Shown in pieces: positions 1 to 13,160 of a DNA stretch of 64,000 nucleotides. The notes beneath the pieces are model-generated. The model did not search any database, had not been told where the DNA came from, and saw only the letters and a program-made list of their open reading frames with translations. This stretch comes from CAZZKF01 sp964654995 (lineage in GTDB: Bacteria; Pseudomonadota; Alphaproteobacteria; CAZZKF01): NCBI GenBank assembly GCA_964654995.1, contig CAZZKF010000004.1:1-64000 (forward strand), written 5' to 3'. Made by a program: the position numbers and the translations under genes. Every line of letters starts with the position of its first letter. Positions within the stretch are counted from its first letter, which is position 1.

Positions 1-97
1 GCTGGCGCGTCAAACCGCAACAGAATTGATTCCATATGACCGTGATACGCTCTAGGCATCCTTGGCAAAGCGGGAAACTTGGTATGGAGACAGGGAA

Positions 98-364
98 ATG
101 AACGGGGCGGACGTCCTTGAAATTGCCCGTGACGCGATCTGGGTGCTGCTCCAGGTGGCCGGGCCGGTGATGGTCATGGCTCTGGTTGTCGGACTGGTGA
201 TCGCCTTTTTCCAGGCGCTGACCCAGATTCAGGAACTGACGCTCACCTTCGTTCCCAAGATCATCGCCATCTTTCTGTTCCTGCTTGTCCTGCTGCCCTA
301 CATGGGGCAGGCCCTCGTCGGATTCATGGAGCGGCTGTCGCAGCACATCGTCGGCATCGCCTAG
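98..364 (+). CDS. fliQ: Flagellar biosynthesis protein FliQ
   Basis: Small inner-membrane subunit of the flagellar type III export gate, packed with FliP and FliR. The 88-residue product has the usual FliQ length and two hydrophobic segments (about residues 16-38 and 50-72). I start at ATG 98, which begins MNGADVLEIARDA like other FliQ proteins and has a purine-rich GGAGACAGGGA just upstream. An in-frame TTG at 62 would add a 12-residue extension unlike the family. fliR follows after 15 bases and flhB after that, so the three are probably co-transcribed. Bases 1-97 hold no recognisable gene: one frame is open from base 2 to a stop at 53-55, but its 17 residues match nothing I know. Confidence 0.93.
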   Translation: MNGADVLEIARDAIWVLLQVAGPVMVMALVVGLVIAFFQALTQIQELTLTFVPKIIAIFLFLLVLLPYMGQALVGFMERLSQHIVGIA

Positions 365-379
365 GCCGAGAGCGGCGTC

Positions 380-1138
380 ATGCTGCAAGAAATTGTTCCC
401 GCGCAGGTTTTCGCCTTTCTTCTGGTCTTCGCCCGGCTCGGCACCATGGTCATGGTGTTGCCGGCGCTGGGCGAGCGAAGCATCCCGGCGCGCGTTCGCC
501 TGGCGATCGCACTGGCCGTCACCGTGGCGATCGCGCCGGTCGTCATGCAGACCCTGCCAGCGCTCCCCGACCATCCGGTGGCGCTGTTTCTCGCCCTGAT
601 CAGCGAGATCATCGTCGGCATCTTCATCGGCGGCACGGCCCGACTGATCATGAGCGGCCTGCATGTCGCCGGCACCGTGATCGCCTTTCAGAGCGGGCTG
701 GCAGCGGCCCAGAACTTCGATCCCACCCAGGGCAGCCAGAGCGCCCTGGTCGGCACCTTCATGATTCTGCTGGGTGTGGTGGTGATCTTCACCTTCGATC
801 TCCACTACCTCTTGCTGTGGGCGATGCGCGACAGCTACAGCCTGTTCCCGCCCGGCGAGCTGGCTTCGCCCGGAGAATTCGCCGAGCTGGCCGCCAGCTC
901 GGTGTCCAAGGCGTTTGCGCTCGGCATTCAGATCTCGGCGCCGTTTCTGGTCTATGGCATCGTGTTCAATGCCGGGCTCGGCCTGCTGTCGCGCCTGATG
1001 CCCCAGCTTCAGGTGTTCTTCATTGCCATGCCGCTCAACGTCATGCTCGCCTTTCTGGTCATGGCGCTGGTGATCGGCGCGGCGATGACCTGGTTCGCCG
1101 ACTTCTTCGAGACCGCCATGATGGCGTTCCTGAAGTAG
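380..1138 (+). CDS. fliR: Flagellar biosynthesis protein FliR
   Basis: Polytopic component of the flagellar export gate. The 252-residue protein is hydrophobic throughout with about six membrane segments. It has family features such as the N-terminal FAFLLVFARLGTMVMVLPALG stretch (positions about 11-31) and the central QNFDPTQGSQSALVG loop. It lies between fliQ and flhB with short spacers (15 and 21 bases), the common order in flagellar operons. The start is ATG 380. Nothing unusual is visible. Confidence 0.94.
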   Translation: MLQEIVPAQVFAFLLVFARLGTMVMVLPALGERSIPARVRLAIALAVTVAIAPVVMQTLPALPDHPVALFLALISEIIVGIFIGGTARLIMSGLHVAGTVIAFQSGLAAAQNFDPTQGSQSALVGTFMILLGVVVIFTFDLHYLLLWAMRDSYSLFPPGELASPGEFAELAASSVSKAFALGIQISAPFLVYGIVFNAGLGLLSRLMPQLQVFFIAMPLNVMLAFLVMALVIGAAMTWFADFFETAMMAFLK

Positions 1139-1159
1139 CCGCGAGGGGACCCGCAAGCC

Positions 1160-2248
1160 ATGGCCGGTGAAGACCAGGATCAAGCCCAGAAAACAGAAGA
1201 GCCGACACCGAAACGGCTTGAAGACGCCTATAAGAAGGGCGATGTCGCGCGCTCCCAGGAAGTCAAGCACCTGTTCATGATCCTGGCGGCGACGCTGGCG
1301 ATTACCCTGTTTGCCGGCCATACCATGAGCCGCCTGCAGAGCGATCTGCGGGTGTTTCTGGAATCACCGCATCTGGTGCTGGTCGGTCCCGGCAACATGC
1401 GGGCGTTGATCCAGGCTGTCGGCCATGATGTCTTTGCAGCGCTGCTGCTGCCGCTGATTTTGTTCGTGATCGCGGCGATCGCCGGCAACATGATTCAGAA
1501 CAAGCCGGTGCTCACCTTCGAGAAAATGAAGCCCAAGCCGGAGAAAATCTCGGTACTCAAGGGCTTGAAGCGGATGTTTTCGATCGAGACGGCGGCTGAA
1601 TTCGCCAAGAACCTGCTCAAGCTGCTGATCGTCTCCGCCGTGGTGCTGATCCTGATATGGCCGGAGCGCGCCCGCCTCGAGCAGCTGGTGACCTATGAAG
1701 CGGCCGGCCTGGTGCGCCTGATCGACGGCCTGGTCACCCGGATGCTGATCGGCGTGGTTTCGATTCTGGCGGTGATCGCCGGCGCCGACTATCTGTTTCA
1801 GCGCTTTCAGCATCACAAGAAACAGCGGATGACCAAGCAGGAGGTCAAGGACGAGCACAAGCAGCTCGAAGGCGATCCGGCGGTCAAGGCGCGACTGCGC
1901 CAGATCCGCATGGACCGGGCTCGCAAGCGGATGATGGCGGCGGTGCCCGAGGCCGATGTGGTGATCACCAACCCGACCCATTTCGCCGTCGCCCTCAAAT
2001 ATGACGCCGACGCGATGGAGGCGCCAAAACTGGTGGCCAAGGGCCTCGACAAGATAGCCCGGCGCATCCGCGACCTGGCCGAGGAAAACGACGTGCCGAT
2101 CGTCGAGAACCCGCCGCTGGCCCGGGCGCTTTATGCGACGGTGGAGGTCGACGAGCAAATCCCGCCCGAACATTACAAGGCGGTGGCCGAAATCATTGGC
2201 TACATCATGCGGCTGCGCAATAAAATGGCCGGGCGCCGACCCGCCTGA
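1160..2248 (+). CDS. flhB: Flagellar export switch protein FlhB
   Basis: Membrane protein that switches export specificity from rod/hook to filament substrates by self-cleavage in its cytoplasmic domain. The 362-residue product begins with the typical charged region (EEPTPKRLEDAYKKGDVARS), has four hydrophobic segments, and carries the autocleavage motif N271-P272-T273-H274 followed by FAVALKYD. Length and motif order are normal. It is the last flagellar gene here; cckA begins 83 bases downstream on the same strand. The spacer shows no convincing terminator, so read-through into cckA is possible. Confidence 0.96.
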   Translation: MAGEDQDQAQKTEEPTPKRLEDAYKKGDVARSQEVKHLFMILAATLAITLFAGHTMSRLQSDLRVFLESPHLVLVGPGNMRALIQAVGHDVFAALLLPLILFVIAAIAGNMIQNKPVLTFEKMKPKPEKISVLKGLKRMFSIETAAEFAKNLLKLLIVSAVVLILIWPERARLEQLVTYEAAGLVRLIDGLVTRMLIGVVSILAVIAGADYLFQRFQHHKKQRMTKQEVKDEHKQLEGDPAVKARLRQIRMDRARKRMMAAVPEADVVITNPTHFAVALKYDADAMEAPKLVAKGLDKIARRIRDLAEENDVPIVENPPLARALYATVEVDEQIPPEHYKAVAEIIGYIMRLRNKMAGRRPA

Positions 2249-2331
2249 GGCTTGACGCCGGCGGCTGCCGTGCCATGCTGATTCCGGCGTCGACGCCAGG
2301 GCTGATTGCGGCTTTTTGAAGGGCTTTGAGG

Positions 2332-4503
<2,172 letters not shown>

Positions 4504-4526
4504 GCCGGCCGCAGCGCCGGCGACAG

Positions 4527-4546
4527 AGGCGCCCGGACCGGCGCCT
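4527..4546 (+). terminator. Possible hairpin terminator after cckA
   Basis: AGGCGCC and GGCGCCT form a perfect 7-bp stem around a 6-base loop, 24 bases after the cckA stop. There is no long T-run behind it, so an intrinsic terminator is only possible. It does lie between cckA and the separately controlled recA promoter. Confidence 0.35.
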
Positions 4547-4577
4547 GCCTAAGGCTTTACCGCGCTGGAAAAGTCCC

Positions 4578-4592
4578 GAACATTTCTCGAAC
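4578..4592 (+). promoter_or_regulatory. LexA (SOS) box upstream of recA
   Basis: GAAC-ATTTCTC-GAAC is a perfect GAAC-N7-GAAC direct repeat, equal on the other strand to GTTC-N7-GTTC, the LexA box of Alphaproteobacteria. It lies 134 bases before the recA start. A second, imperfect copy (GAAC-N7-GTAC, 4647-4661) overlaps the proposed -10 element of recA. Confidence 0.82.
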
Positions 4593-4636
4593 ACATTTGT
4601 GAAACATACGTTATTTCAACAACTTGCCAAACAGGC

Positions 4637-4664
4637 TTGCCAATGGGAACAAAACATGTACATT
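4637..4664 (+). promoter_or_regulatory. Candidate sigma-70 promoter of recA
   Basis: TTGCCA (4637-4642) and TACATT (4659-4664) are separated by 16 bases and lie about 60 bases upstream of the recA start. An imperfect LexA half-site pair covers the -10. Assignment is by consensus match only. Confidence 0.5.
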
Positions 4665-4725
4665 AGAGATCTGGCCAGGGCGATTGCATCGCTCGCAGGG
4701 CTGTGAAATAACAGGGGACCGGATC

Positions 4726-5823
4726 ATGTCAGCCACCAATTTGCGGGTCGTGGAACGCAGCGGAATGGACAAGGAAAAAGCACTCGAGGCGGCGCTCGGG
4801 CAGATCGAGCGGGCGTTCGGCAAGGGCTCGGTCATGAAACTGGGGCAAGAAGGCCGGGCCGTCGATATCGACGCCGTGCCCACCGGCTCGCTGGGTCTCG
4901 ATATCGCGCTTGGCGTCGGCGGCCTGCCGCGTGGCCGGGTGATTGAAATCTACGGCCCCGAAAGCTCGGGCAAGACGACGCTGGCCCTGCATGTCATCGC
5001 CGAGGTACAGAAGCGCGGCGGCGTCGCCGCCTTCATCGATGCCGAACATGCGCTCGATCCCGGCTATGCGGCCAAGCTCGGGGTCGATGTCGGCGAACTG
5101 CTGATCTCGCAGCCGGATGCCGGCGAACAGGCGCTGGAGATTGCCGATACCCTGGTGCGCTCCGGCGCGGTCGAGATTCTGGTGGTGGACTCGGTGGCGG
5201 CGCTGACCCCGCGGGCCGAGCTCGAGGGCGAGATGGGGGACACCCACGTCGGCCTGCATGCCCGGTTGATGAGCCAGGCCTTGCGCAAGCTCACCGGCTC
5301 GATCTCGCGCTCCAACTGCATGGTCGTCTTCATCAACCAGATCCGCATGAAGATCGGCGTCATGTTCGGCAATCCGGAAACCACGACCGGCGGCAACGCC
5401 CTCAAGTTCTATGCCTCGGTGCGTCTCGACATCCGCCGCATCGGCCAGATCAAGGACCGCGACGAGGTGGTCGGCAACCAGACCCGGGTCAAGGTGGTCA
5501 AAAACAAGGTGGCGCCGCCGTTCAAGGTGGTCGAATTCGACATCATGTACGGCGCCGGCATTTCGCGCACCGGCGAGCTGATCGATCTCGGTGTCAAATC
5601 CGGCATCATCGAAAAATCCGGGTCCTGGTTCTCTTACGACTCTCAGCGCATCGGTCAGGGCCGCGAAAACGCCAAGCGGTTCCTGGCCGAAAATCCCGGC
5701 ATTGCCGATGCCATCGAGCGCGCCATCCGCGAAAGCGCCGGGCTGCCGGTGGCGCCGGTGCCCGAGGCGGCGCCGATCGAGGCGCCGGCCGGCGATGACG
5801 GAGGCAAATCCCGCGCCGTCTAG
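4726..5823 (+). CDS. recA: Recombinase RecA
   Basis: ATP-dependent strand-exchange protein for homologous recombination and co-protease for LexA cleavage. The 365-residue product has the Walker A motif GPESSGKTT (K83), the Walker B region ILVVDSVAAL, loop L1/L2 segments (including NPETTTGGNALKF) and an acidic C-terminal tail. The start is ATG 4726, preceded by AGGGGACC; the reading frame is open further upstream but conserved RecA sequence begins just after MSATNLRVV. It is a single-gene unit: an SOS box and promoter precede it and a strong terminator follows at 5846. Confidence 0.97.
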   Translation: MSATNLRVVERSGMDKEKALEAALGQIERAFGKGSVMKLGQEGRAVDIDAVPTGSLGLDIALGVGGLPRGRVIEIYGPESSGKTTLALHVIAEVQKRGGVAAFIDAEHALDPGYAAKLGVDVGELLISQPDAGEQALEIADTLVRSGAVEILVVDSVAALTPRAELEGEMGDTHVGLHARLMSQALRKLTGSISRSNCMVVFINQIRMKIGVMFGNPETTTGGNALKFYASVRLDIRRIGQIKDRDEVVGNQTRVKVVKNKVAPPFKVVEFDIMYGAGISRTGELIDLGVKSGIIEKSGSWFSYDSQRIGQGRENAKRFLAENPGIADAIERAIRESAGLPVAPVPEAAPIEAPAGDDGGKSRAV

Positions 5824-5845
5824 CGCTTTTTGCAGCACCATGATC

Positions 5846-5873
5846 CAAAGGGGGCCTTTCGGGGCCCCCTTTG
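5846..5873 (+). terminator. Intrinsic terminator of recA
   Basis: CAAAGGGGGCC and GGCCCCCTTTG form a perfect 11-bp stem around a 6-base loop, starting 23 bases after the recA stop. The A-run on the left arm and T-run on the right arm make it potentially bidirectional. Confidence 0.85.
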
Positions 5874-5903
5874 TTGATCACAAACCTCACCGAAGGGCGT
5901 GGC

Positions 5904-5932
5904 TGGACAGGCTTCCGGGCAAAGGCTAAAAG
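5904..5932 (+). promoter_or_regulatory. Candidate promoter of alaS
   Basis: TGGACA (5904-5909) and TAAAAG (5927-5932) with a 17-base spacer lie between the recA terminator and alaS. The -35 matches consensus in five of six positions, the -10 in four. Consensus match only. Confidence 0.35.
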
Positions 5933-6012
5933 CTAGGCATCCGCATGCATCGGGCGGCAGGAAGCCGTCGGACGTGTGAATTGCGGGCACCGGACAGCAG
6001 GGCACGAGGCGT

Positions 6013-8688
<2,676 letters not shown>

Positions 8689-8716
8689 GGCCGGCCCCCG
8701 CGCGGGAGATGACCTG

Positions 8717-9940
8717 ATGATGCGTCTGCGCCGCCGGCTGTTCGAAATCCTCGAGGTCGGCGATATCGGTGACCGCACCAGCCAGATGATCGATCTGGCG
8801 CTGGTCACCCTGATCATCGCCAATGTGATCGCGGTGGCCGCCGAGTCGGTTGAGGACCTGCATCAGCGGTTCTACACCGAGTTTCTCGTCTTCGAGATCG
8901 TCTCCGTCGTTATTTTCGGGCTCGAGTATCTGGCCCGGGTCTGGGTCTGCGTCGAGGGGCCGAAATACGGCCAGGGGCCAGCCTGGCGCGGGCGTTTGCG
9001 CTATGTGCTCTCGCTTTACGCGCTCATCGACCTGGCCGCGGTCCTGCCCTCGGTGCTGTGGATGCTGCTGTGGCCGGATCTGCGGTTTCTGCGCATCTTC
9101 CGGCTGGTGCGGCTGCTCAAGCTGGCCCGCTACTCGCCGGCGCTGCATACGCTCGGCCGGGTGCTGGCGCAGGAGCGCCGGGCGCTCGCCGCCAGCCTGG
9201 TGATCATGACCGGCCTGTTGTTCTTTTCCGCCAGCGTCATCTATTTCGTCGAGCGCGAGGCCCAGCCCGAGGCCTTCGGCAGCATTCCCGCCGCCCTGTG
9301 GTGGGCGCTGGCCACACTGACCACGGTGGGCTACGGCGACATCGTGCCGGTCACTCCGGCGGGGCGCATGTTCGGCGGTATCGTGATGGTCTTCGGGCTG
9401 GCGGTGTTCGCGCTGCCCATCGGCATTCTTGCCTCGGGCTTTGCCAGCGAAATCCAGCGCCGCGAATTCGTCGTCACCTGGGGAATGGTGGCGCGGGTGC
9501 CCCTGTTCGCCGGCCTCGATGCCGCGGCGATTGCCGAGATCGCCGGCCTGCTGCGCACCCGGGTGGTCAACGCCGGCGGCGTCATCACCCGGCGCGGCGA
9601 TCCGGCCGACGGCATGTATTTCATCCTCTCGGGCGAGGTCGAGATCTATCTGCCCGGCCAGATCGTCCGGCTCGGCGAGGGCGAATTCTTCGGCGAGCTG
9701 TCGCTGCTGCGCCGCACCCGGCGCCAGGCCAACATCATCGCGGTGCGCAAATGTCACCTGCTGATGCTCGAGGCCGCCGACTTCCACCGTCTGATCAAGG
9801 CCCATCCGGACATCGAGGAAAGCGTCATGCGCATCGCCCGCGAGCGCAGCGGCGCGTCGCTCGAAGCGGCCGGCGAGGGCGACCTGAGTGCCGCCGAGAT
9901 CGAGGCCGGGCGCTGCTGCCCGATGCCGGGTCAGGACTGA
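8717..9940 (+). CDS. Voltage-type K+ channel with cyclic-nucleotide-binding domain
   Basis: Six-segment ion channel of the MlotiK1-like group. The 407-residue product has an S1-S4 domain whose S4 carries regularly spaced arginines (LRFLRIFRLVRLLKLAR, about 116-132). The pore has the K+ filter T203-V-G-Y-G-D208, S6 follows, and residues about 255-385 form a C-terminal cNMP-binding fold with a phosphate-binding cassette like FGELSLLRRTRRQA. Known relatives are cAMP-gated K+ channels of the inner membrane; ligand and gating here are inferred. The start could be ATG 8717 or 8720; GGGAG lies about ten bases upstream. It begins 28 bases after alaS on the same strand and faces icd. Confidence 0.88.
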   Translation: MMRLRRRLFEILEVGDIGDRTSQMIDLALVTLIIANVIAVAAESVEDLHQRFYTEFLVFEIVSVVIFGLEYLARVWVCVEGPKYGQGPAWRGRLRYVLSLYALIDLAAVLPSVLWMLLWPDLRFLRIFRLVRLLKLARYSPALHTLGRVLAQERRALAASLVIMTGLLFFSASVIYFVEREAQPEAFGSIPAALWWALATLTTVGYGDIVPVTPAGRMFGGIVMVFGLAVFALPIGILASGFASEIQRREFVVTWGMVARVPLFAGLDAAAIAEIAGLLRTRVVNAGGVITRRGDPADGMYFILSGEVEIYLPGQIVRLGEGEFFGELSLLRRTRRQANIIAVRKCHLLMLEAADFHRLIKAHPDIEESVMRIARERSGASLEAAGEGDLSAAEIEAGRCCPMPGQD

Positions 9941-9959
9941 CGCCTGGCGCTGACCGGGC

Positions 9960-11174
9960 TCAGGCCAGCGCCGCCTTGAGGTTCTCGTCCAGCTTCTCGA
10001 GGAACTGGCTGGTGGTCAGCCACGGCTGCTCGGGGCCGATGAGCAGCGCCAGATCCTTGGTCATATGCCCCGATTCCACGGTTTCCACACATACCCGCTC
10101 CAGCGTATGCGCGAAATTGGCCAGCGCCTCGTTGCCGTCGTTGCGGGCCCGGTAGGCGAGCCCGCGGGTCCAGGCGAAGATCGAGGCGATCGGGTTGGTC
10201 GAGGTTTCCTTGCCCTGCTGGTGCATGCGGTAGTGGCGAGTCACCGTGCCGTGCGCCGCCTCGGCCTCGACCGTCTTGCCGTCCGGGGTCATCAGCACCG
10301 AGGTCATCAGCCCCAGCGAGCCGAAGCCCTGGGCGACGATGTCGGACTGCACGTCGCCGTCATAATTCTTGCAGGCCCAGACGAACTTGCCGCTCCATTT
10401 AAGCGCGCAGGCCACCATGTCGTCGATCAGCCGGTGTTCGTAGGTCAGCCCGTTGGCCTCGAAGCGATCCTTGAACTCGGCCTCGAAGACCTCCTGGAAG
10501 AGATCCTTGAAGCGGCCGTCATAGGCCTTGAGGATGGTGTTCTTGGTCGACATGTAGAGCGGCCAGTTGCGCTCCAGTGCATAATTCATGCACGCCCGGG
10601 CAAAGTCGCGGATCGATTCGTCGAGATTGTACATGCCCATGGCGACGCCGCCGCCGGGGTAATCGAAGACCTCGTATTCGATGGCCTCGCCGCCGTCCGC
10701 CGGCGTATAGGTCATGGTCAGCTTGCCGGGCCCGGGGACGACGAAATCGGTGGCCCGGTACTGGTCGCCATAGGCGTGACGGCCGATGACGATCGGATCG
10801 GTCCAGCCGGGCACCAGCCGCGGCACGTTCTTGCAGATGATCGGCTCCCGGAACACGGTGCCGCCGAGAATGTTGCGGATGGTGCCGTTGGGCGAACGCC
10901 ACATCTTCTTGAGCCCGAACTCCTCGACCCGGGCTTCATCGGGGGTGATGGTGGCGCATTTGACACCGACGCCGTACTTCTTGATGGCGTTGGCGGCATC
11001 GACCGTCACCTGATCGTCGGTGGCGTCCCGGTTCTCGATGCCGAGATCGAAATAGACGAGTTCGATGTCGAGATAGGGAAGGATCAGCTTGTCCTTGATA
11101 AACGCCCAGATGATGCGGGTCATTTCGTCGCCGTCGAGCTCGACGATCGGGTTGGCCACCTTGATCTTTTCCAT
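9960..11174 (-). CDS. icd: NADP-dependent isocitrate dehydrogenase (eukaryote-like type)
   Basis: TCA-cycle enzyme that oxidises isocitrate to 2-oxoglutarate with NADP. The 404-residue protein starts MEKIKVANPIVELDGDEMTR and has the substrate-binding SPNGTIRNILGGT segment and the GRHAYGDQYRATDF motif. This is the homodimeric subfamily shared by Alphaproteobacteria and mitochondria, distinct from E. coli Icd. The start is ATG 11174 behind AAGAAGGGA. It faces the channel gene, with only 19 bases between the two stops. Confidence 0.96.
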   Translation of the reverse strand: MEKIKVANPIVELDGDEMTRIIWAFIKDKLILPYLDIELVYFDLGIENRDATDDQVTVDAANAIKKYGVGVKCATITPDEARVEEFGLKKMWRSPNGTIRNILGGTVFREPIICKNVPRLVPGWTDPIVIGRHAYGDQYRATDFVVPGPGKLTMTYTPADGGEAIEYEVFDYPGGGVAMGMYNLDESIRDFARACMNYALERNWPLYMSTKNTILKAYDGRFKDLFQEVFEAEFKDRFEANGLTYEHRLIDDMVACALKWSGKFVWACKNYDGDVQSDIVAQGFGSLGLMTSVLMTPDGKTVEAEAAHGTVTRHYRMHQQGKETSTNPIASIFAWTRGLAYRARNDGNEALANFAHTLERVCVETVESGHMTKDLALLIGPEQPWLTTSQFLEKLDENLKAALA

Positions 11175-11253
11175 TGCCGTCCCTTCTTGTTAGCGATGCC
11201 GGTTGTCAGCGATGTCGGGATGGAGCGCCCCGGCAGGGGCCGCAGGCGGCGCG

Positions 11254-11282
11254 AACATAGCAAAGCCGGTGCGCCATGGAAA
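11254..11282 (-). promoter_or_regulatory. Candidate promoter of icd
   Basis: On the minus strand TTTCCA (11282-11277) and TATGTT (11259-11254) are 17 bases apart, about 80 bases upstream of the icd start. Each box matches consensus in four of six positions. Confidence 0.35.
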
Positions 11283-11334
11283 GCCGGCGAATGCGTTTTT
11301 TTTGATTGTCCTGTCGCGGCTTGTCCGCCGGCCG

Positions 11335-11919
11335 TCAGATCAACTCGCCGGCCGCGTGAATCAAGGGCGCACGCGCCCGTTTGAGCGTCGGCACGACGTC
11401 ATCGACGCTGGTCACCACCTGATACATGCCGGTGGTGGATTCAGAGGCGAAGCCGGTTGCGACGATATGTTCCATCAGCGCCAGCAGGGGCTGCCAGTAG
11501 TCCTGATGATCGACCAGGATCACCGGCTTGTCGTGGAGGCCGAGCTGGCGCCAGGAAATGATCTCGAAGGTCTCATCCAGCGTGCCGATGCCGCCGGGCA
11601 GGCTGACGAAGGCGTCGGACAGCTCGAACATGGTGCGCTTGCGCTCGTGCATGCTCTCCACGACGATCAATTCGCTCAAACCTTCCATGCCGAGCTCGAT
11701 TTCGTTGAGGTGATGCGGGATGATGCCGATCACCTCGCCGCCGGCGGCGAGCGCAGCGCGCGCTGCCGTGCCCATCAGGCCGATGCTGCCGCCACCGAAG
11801 ACCAGACGCAGGCCGGCGTCTGCGAGGCCGCGGCCGAGCCGGGCGGCTGCGTCTTCGTAATCGCCGCCCTGGCCGAGGCGCGACCCGCAATACAGACAGA
11901 CGGTTGCGATTTCGCTCAT
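11335..11919 (-). CDS. LOG-family nucleoside 5'-monophosphate phosphoribohydrolase
   Basis: Rossmann-like hydrolase of the LOG (lonely guy) family, which cleaves the N-glycosidic bond of cytokinin ribotides or related nucleoside monophosphates. The 194-residue product has the family signatures VFGGGSIGLMG near residue 40 and PGGIGTLDE near residue 115, preceded by the MHERKRTMFELSDAFVSL segment that binds phosphate. Family members annotated as TIGR00730 often have unproved substrates, so AMP-type hydrolysis is as likely as cytokinin activation. It lies upstream of icd on the same strand (160-base spacer) and diverges from the LysM gene. Confidence 0.9.
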   Translation of the reverse strand: MSEIATVCLYCGSRLGQGGDYEDAAARLGRGLADAGLRLVFGGGSIGLMGTAARAALAAGGEVIGIIPHHLNEIELGMEGLSELIVVESMHERKRTMFELSDAFVSLPGGIGTLDETFEIISWRQLGLHDKPVILVDHQDYWQPLLALMEHIVATGFASESTTGMYQVVTSVDDVVPTLKRARAPLIHAAGELI

Positions 11920-12111
11920 CTCTGGCCCCCTGGCTACCGCCGATGCCGCGTAGCCACGTGTTATAGCCGGCTGGCGCCGGTGTTGGGAAGAGCGTCGGTC
12001 GGCCGGACGGGTCGCCGCAATCCGCGCGAATCGCAGAAAAGCCAGGGATTGCGCGGGGCGCGCCCATGGACTAGGGTAGCGCCTTCACCTCGGCAGCCCG
12101 GACGGCGACAG

Positions 12112-13137
12112 GTGCGCACCTCTTCAATTGTTGTGATCTCGGCGATGTTCGTGGCCGCATTGGCGGTCGCGGTCTATCTGTTGGTGCCGCAACAGCGCAC
12201 GCCCGAACCGCAGGCGGTGGCTCCGGCCCCGGCAAGCGCGCCGGCTCCGGCGGCGCAAACCGAGGCGCTGGCGCCGATCCGCCCGTCCTTCGATGTGGTG
12301 CGCATCAGCCGCGAAGGCACCGGCGTGATTGCCGGGCGCGCCGCCCCCAACGCCCGGGTCAGCATCCGCGCCGACGATAACGAAATCGGCAGCGTTGTCG
12401 CCAACATGAACGGCGAATGGGTGCTGATTTTCGACAATCCTCTGGCGCCCGGCGATCACGAGCTGACACTGGTCGCCAGCCAGGACAGCGGCGCGCCGGT
12501 CGAGTCCGACGGCGTGGTGATCGTTTCCCTGCCGGAACGCGTGCCCGAGACGTTTGCCGCCGACACACCGGAAGGGGTGGTGGCGGTGCTCAGCCCGCGC
12601 AGCGGCAGCGGCGTCAGCCGGGTGCTTCAGAAGCCCGGCATGGTGCTGGAGCGCGCCCTCGATCGCCAGCTTCGCATCGAGACCATCGACTATGACCAGG
12701 AAGGCCATGCGGCAATTGCCGGCGAGGGGCCGGCGGGCGCCGAAATCCGGATTTATATCGACAATGCCTACCAGGGGACGGCAACCGGCGACGAGACCGG
12801 GCGCTGGGTGTTCGAGCCGGCGGCGGCGATCGGGCCGGGCAAGCATGTTCTGCGTCTCGACCAGATTCTCGAAGGTGACGACGTGGAGATCCGGATCGAG
12901 CAGCCGTTCGAGCGCGACCGGGCACTTGATGCCTCGCTGGCCTCCGGTCATGTCGTCGTGCGGCCCGGCAATTCGCTGTGGAAGATTGCCCGGCGCATCT
13001 ATGGCAGCGGCATTCGCTATACGCTGATTTTCCGGGCCAATGAAAACCAGATCCGCGACCCCGATCTGATCTATCCCGGGCAGCTGTTCTCGCTGCCCCG
13101 CTCCCAGTCGGAAGCCTCCAGAGCCCCCGGTCCCTGA
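12112..13137 (+). CDS. Membrane-anchored Ig-like/LysM protein
   Basis: Likely cell-envelope protein. The 341-residue product starts with one hydrophobic segment (about 5-24), a Pro/Ala-rich linker, two related Ig-like repeats (about 65-125 with IAGRAAPNARVSIRADDNE, and about 200-260 with IAGEGPAGAEIRIYIDNA), and a C-terminal LysM domain (about 280-332) with the NSLWKIARRIYG core. LysM domains bind peptidoglycan, so the protein probably sits in the periplasm with its C-terminus on the wall. I chose GTG 12112; ATG 12145 is an alternative that would cut into the hydrophobic segment. No good ribosome-binding site is visible for either. The frame is open far upstream, but that part lies antisense to the LOG gene. 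Confidence 0.8.
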   Translation: MRTSSIVVISAMFVAALAVAVYLLVPQQRTPEPQAVAPAPASAPAPAAQTEALAPIRPSFDVVRISREGTGVIAGRAAPNARVSIRADDNEIGSVVANMNGEWVLIFDNPLAPGDHELTLVASQDSGAPVESDGVVIVSLPERVPETFAADTPEGVVAVLSPRSGSGVSRVLQKPGMVLERALDRQLRIETIDYDQEGHAAIAGEGPAGAEIRIYIDNAYQGTATGDETGRWVFEPAAAIGPGKHVLRLDQILEGDDVEIRIEQPFERDRALDASLASGHVVVRPGNSLWKIARRIYGSGIRYTLIFRANENQIRDPDLIYPGQLFSLPRSQSEASRAPGP

Positions 13138-13160
13138 TTTCGAGAATCGTGTTGTCGGGA

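Noticed and set aside
2..55. End of a gene entering from the left edge
   Set aside because: Seventeen residues with no match to a flagellar neighbour such as FliE; too short to support.
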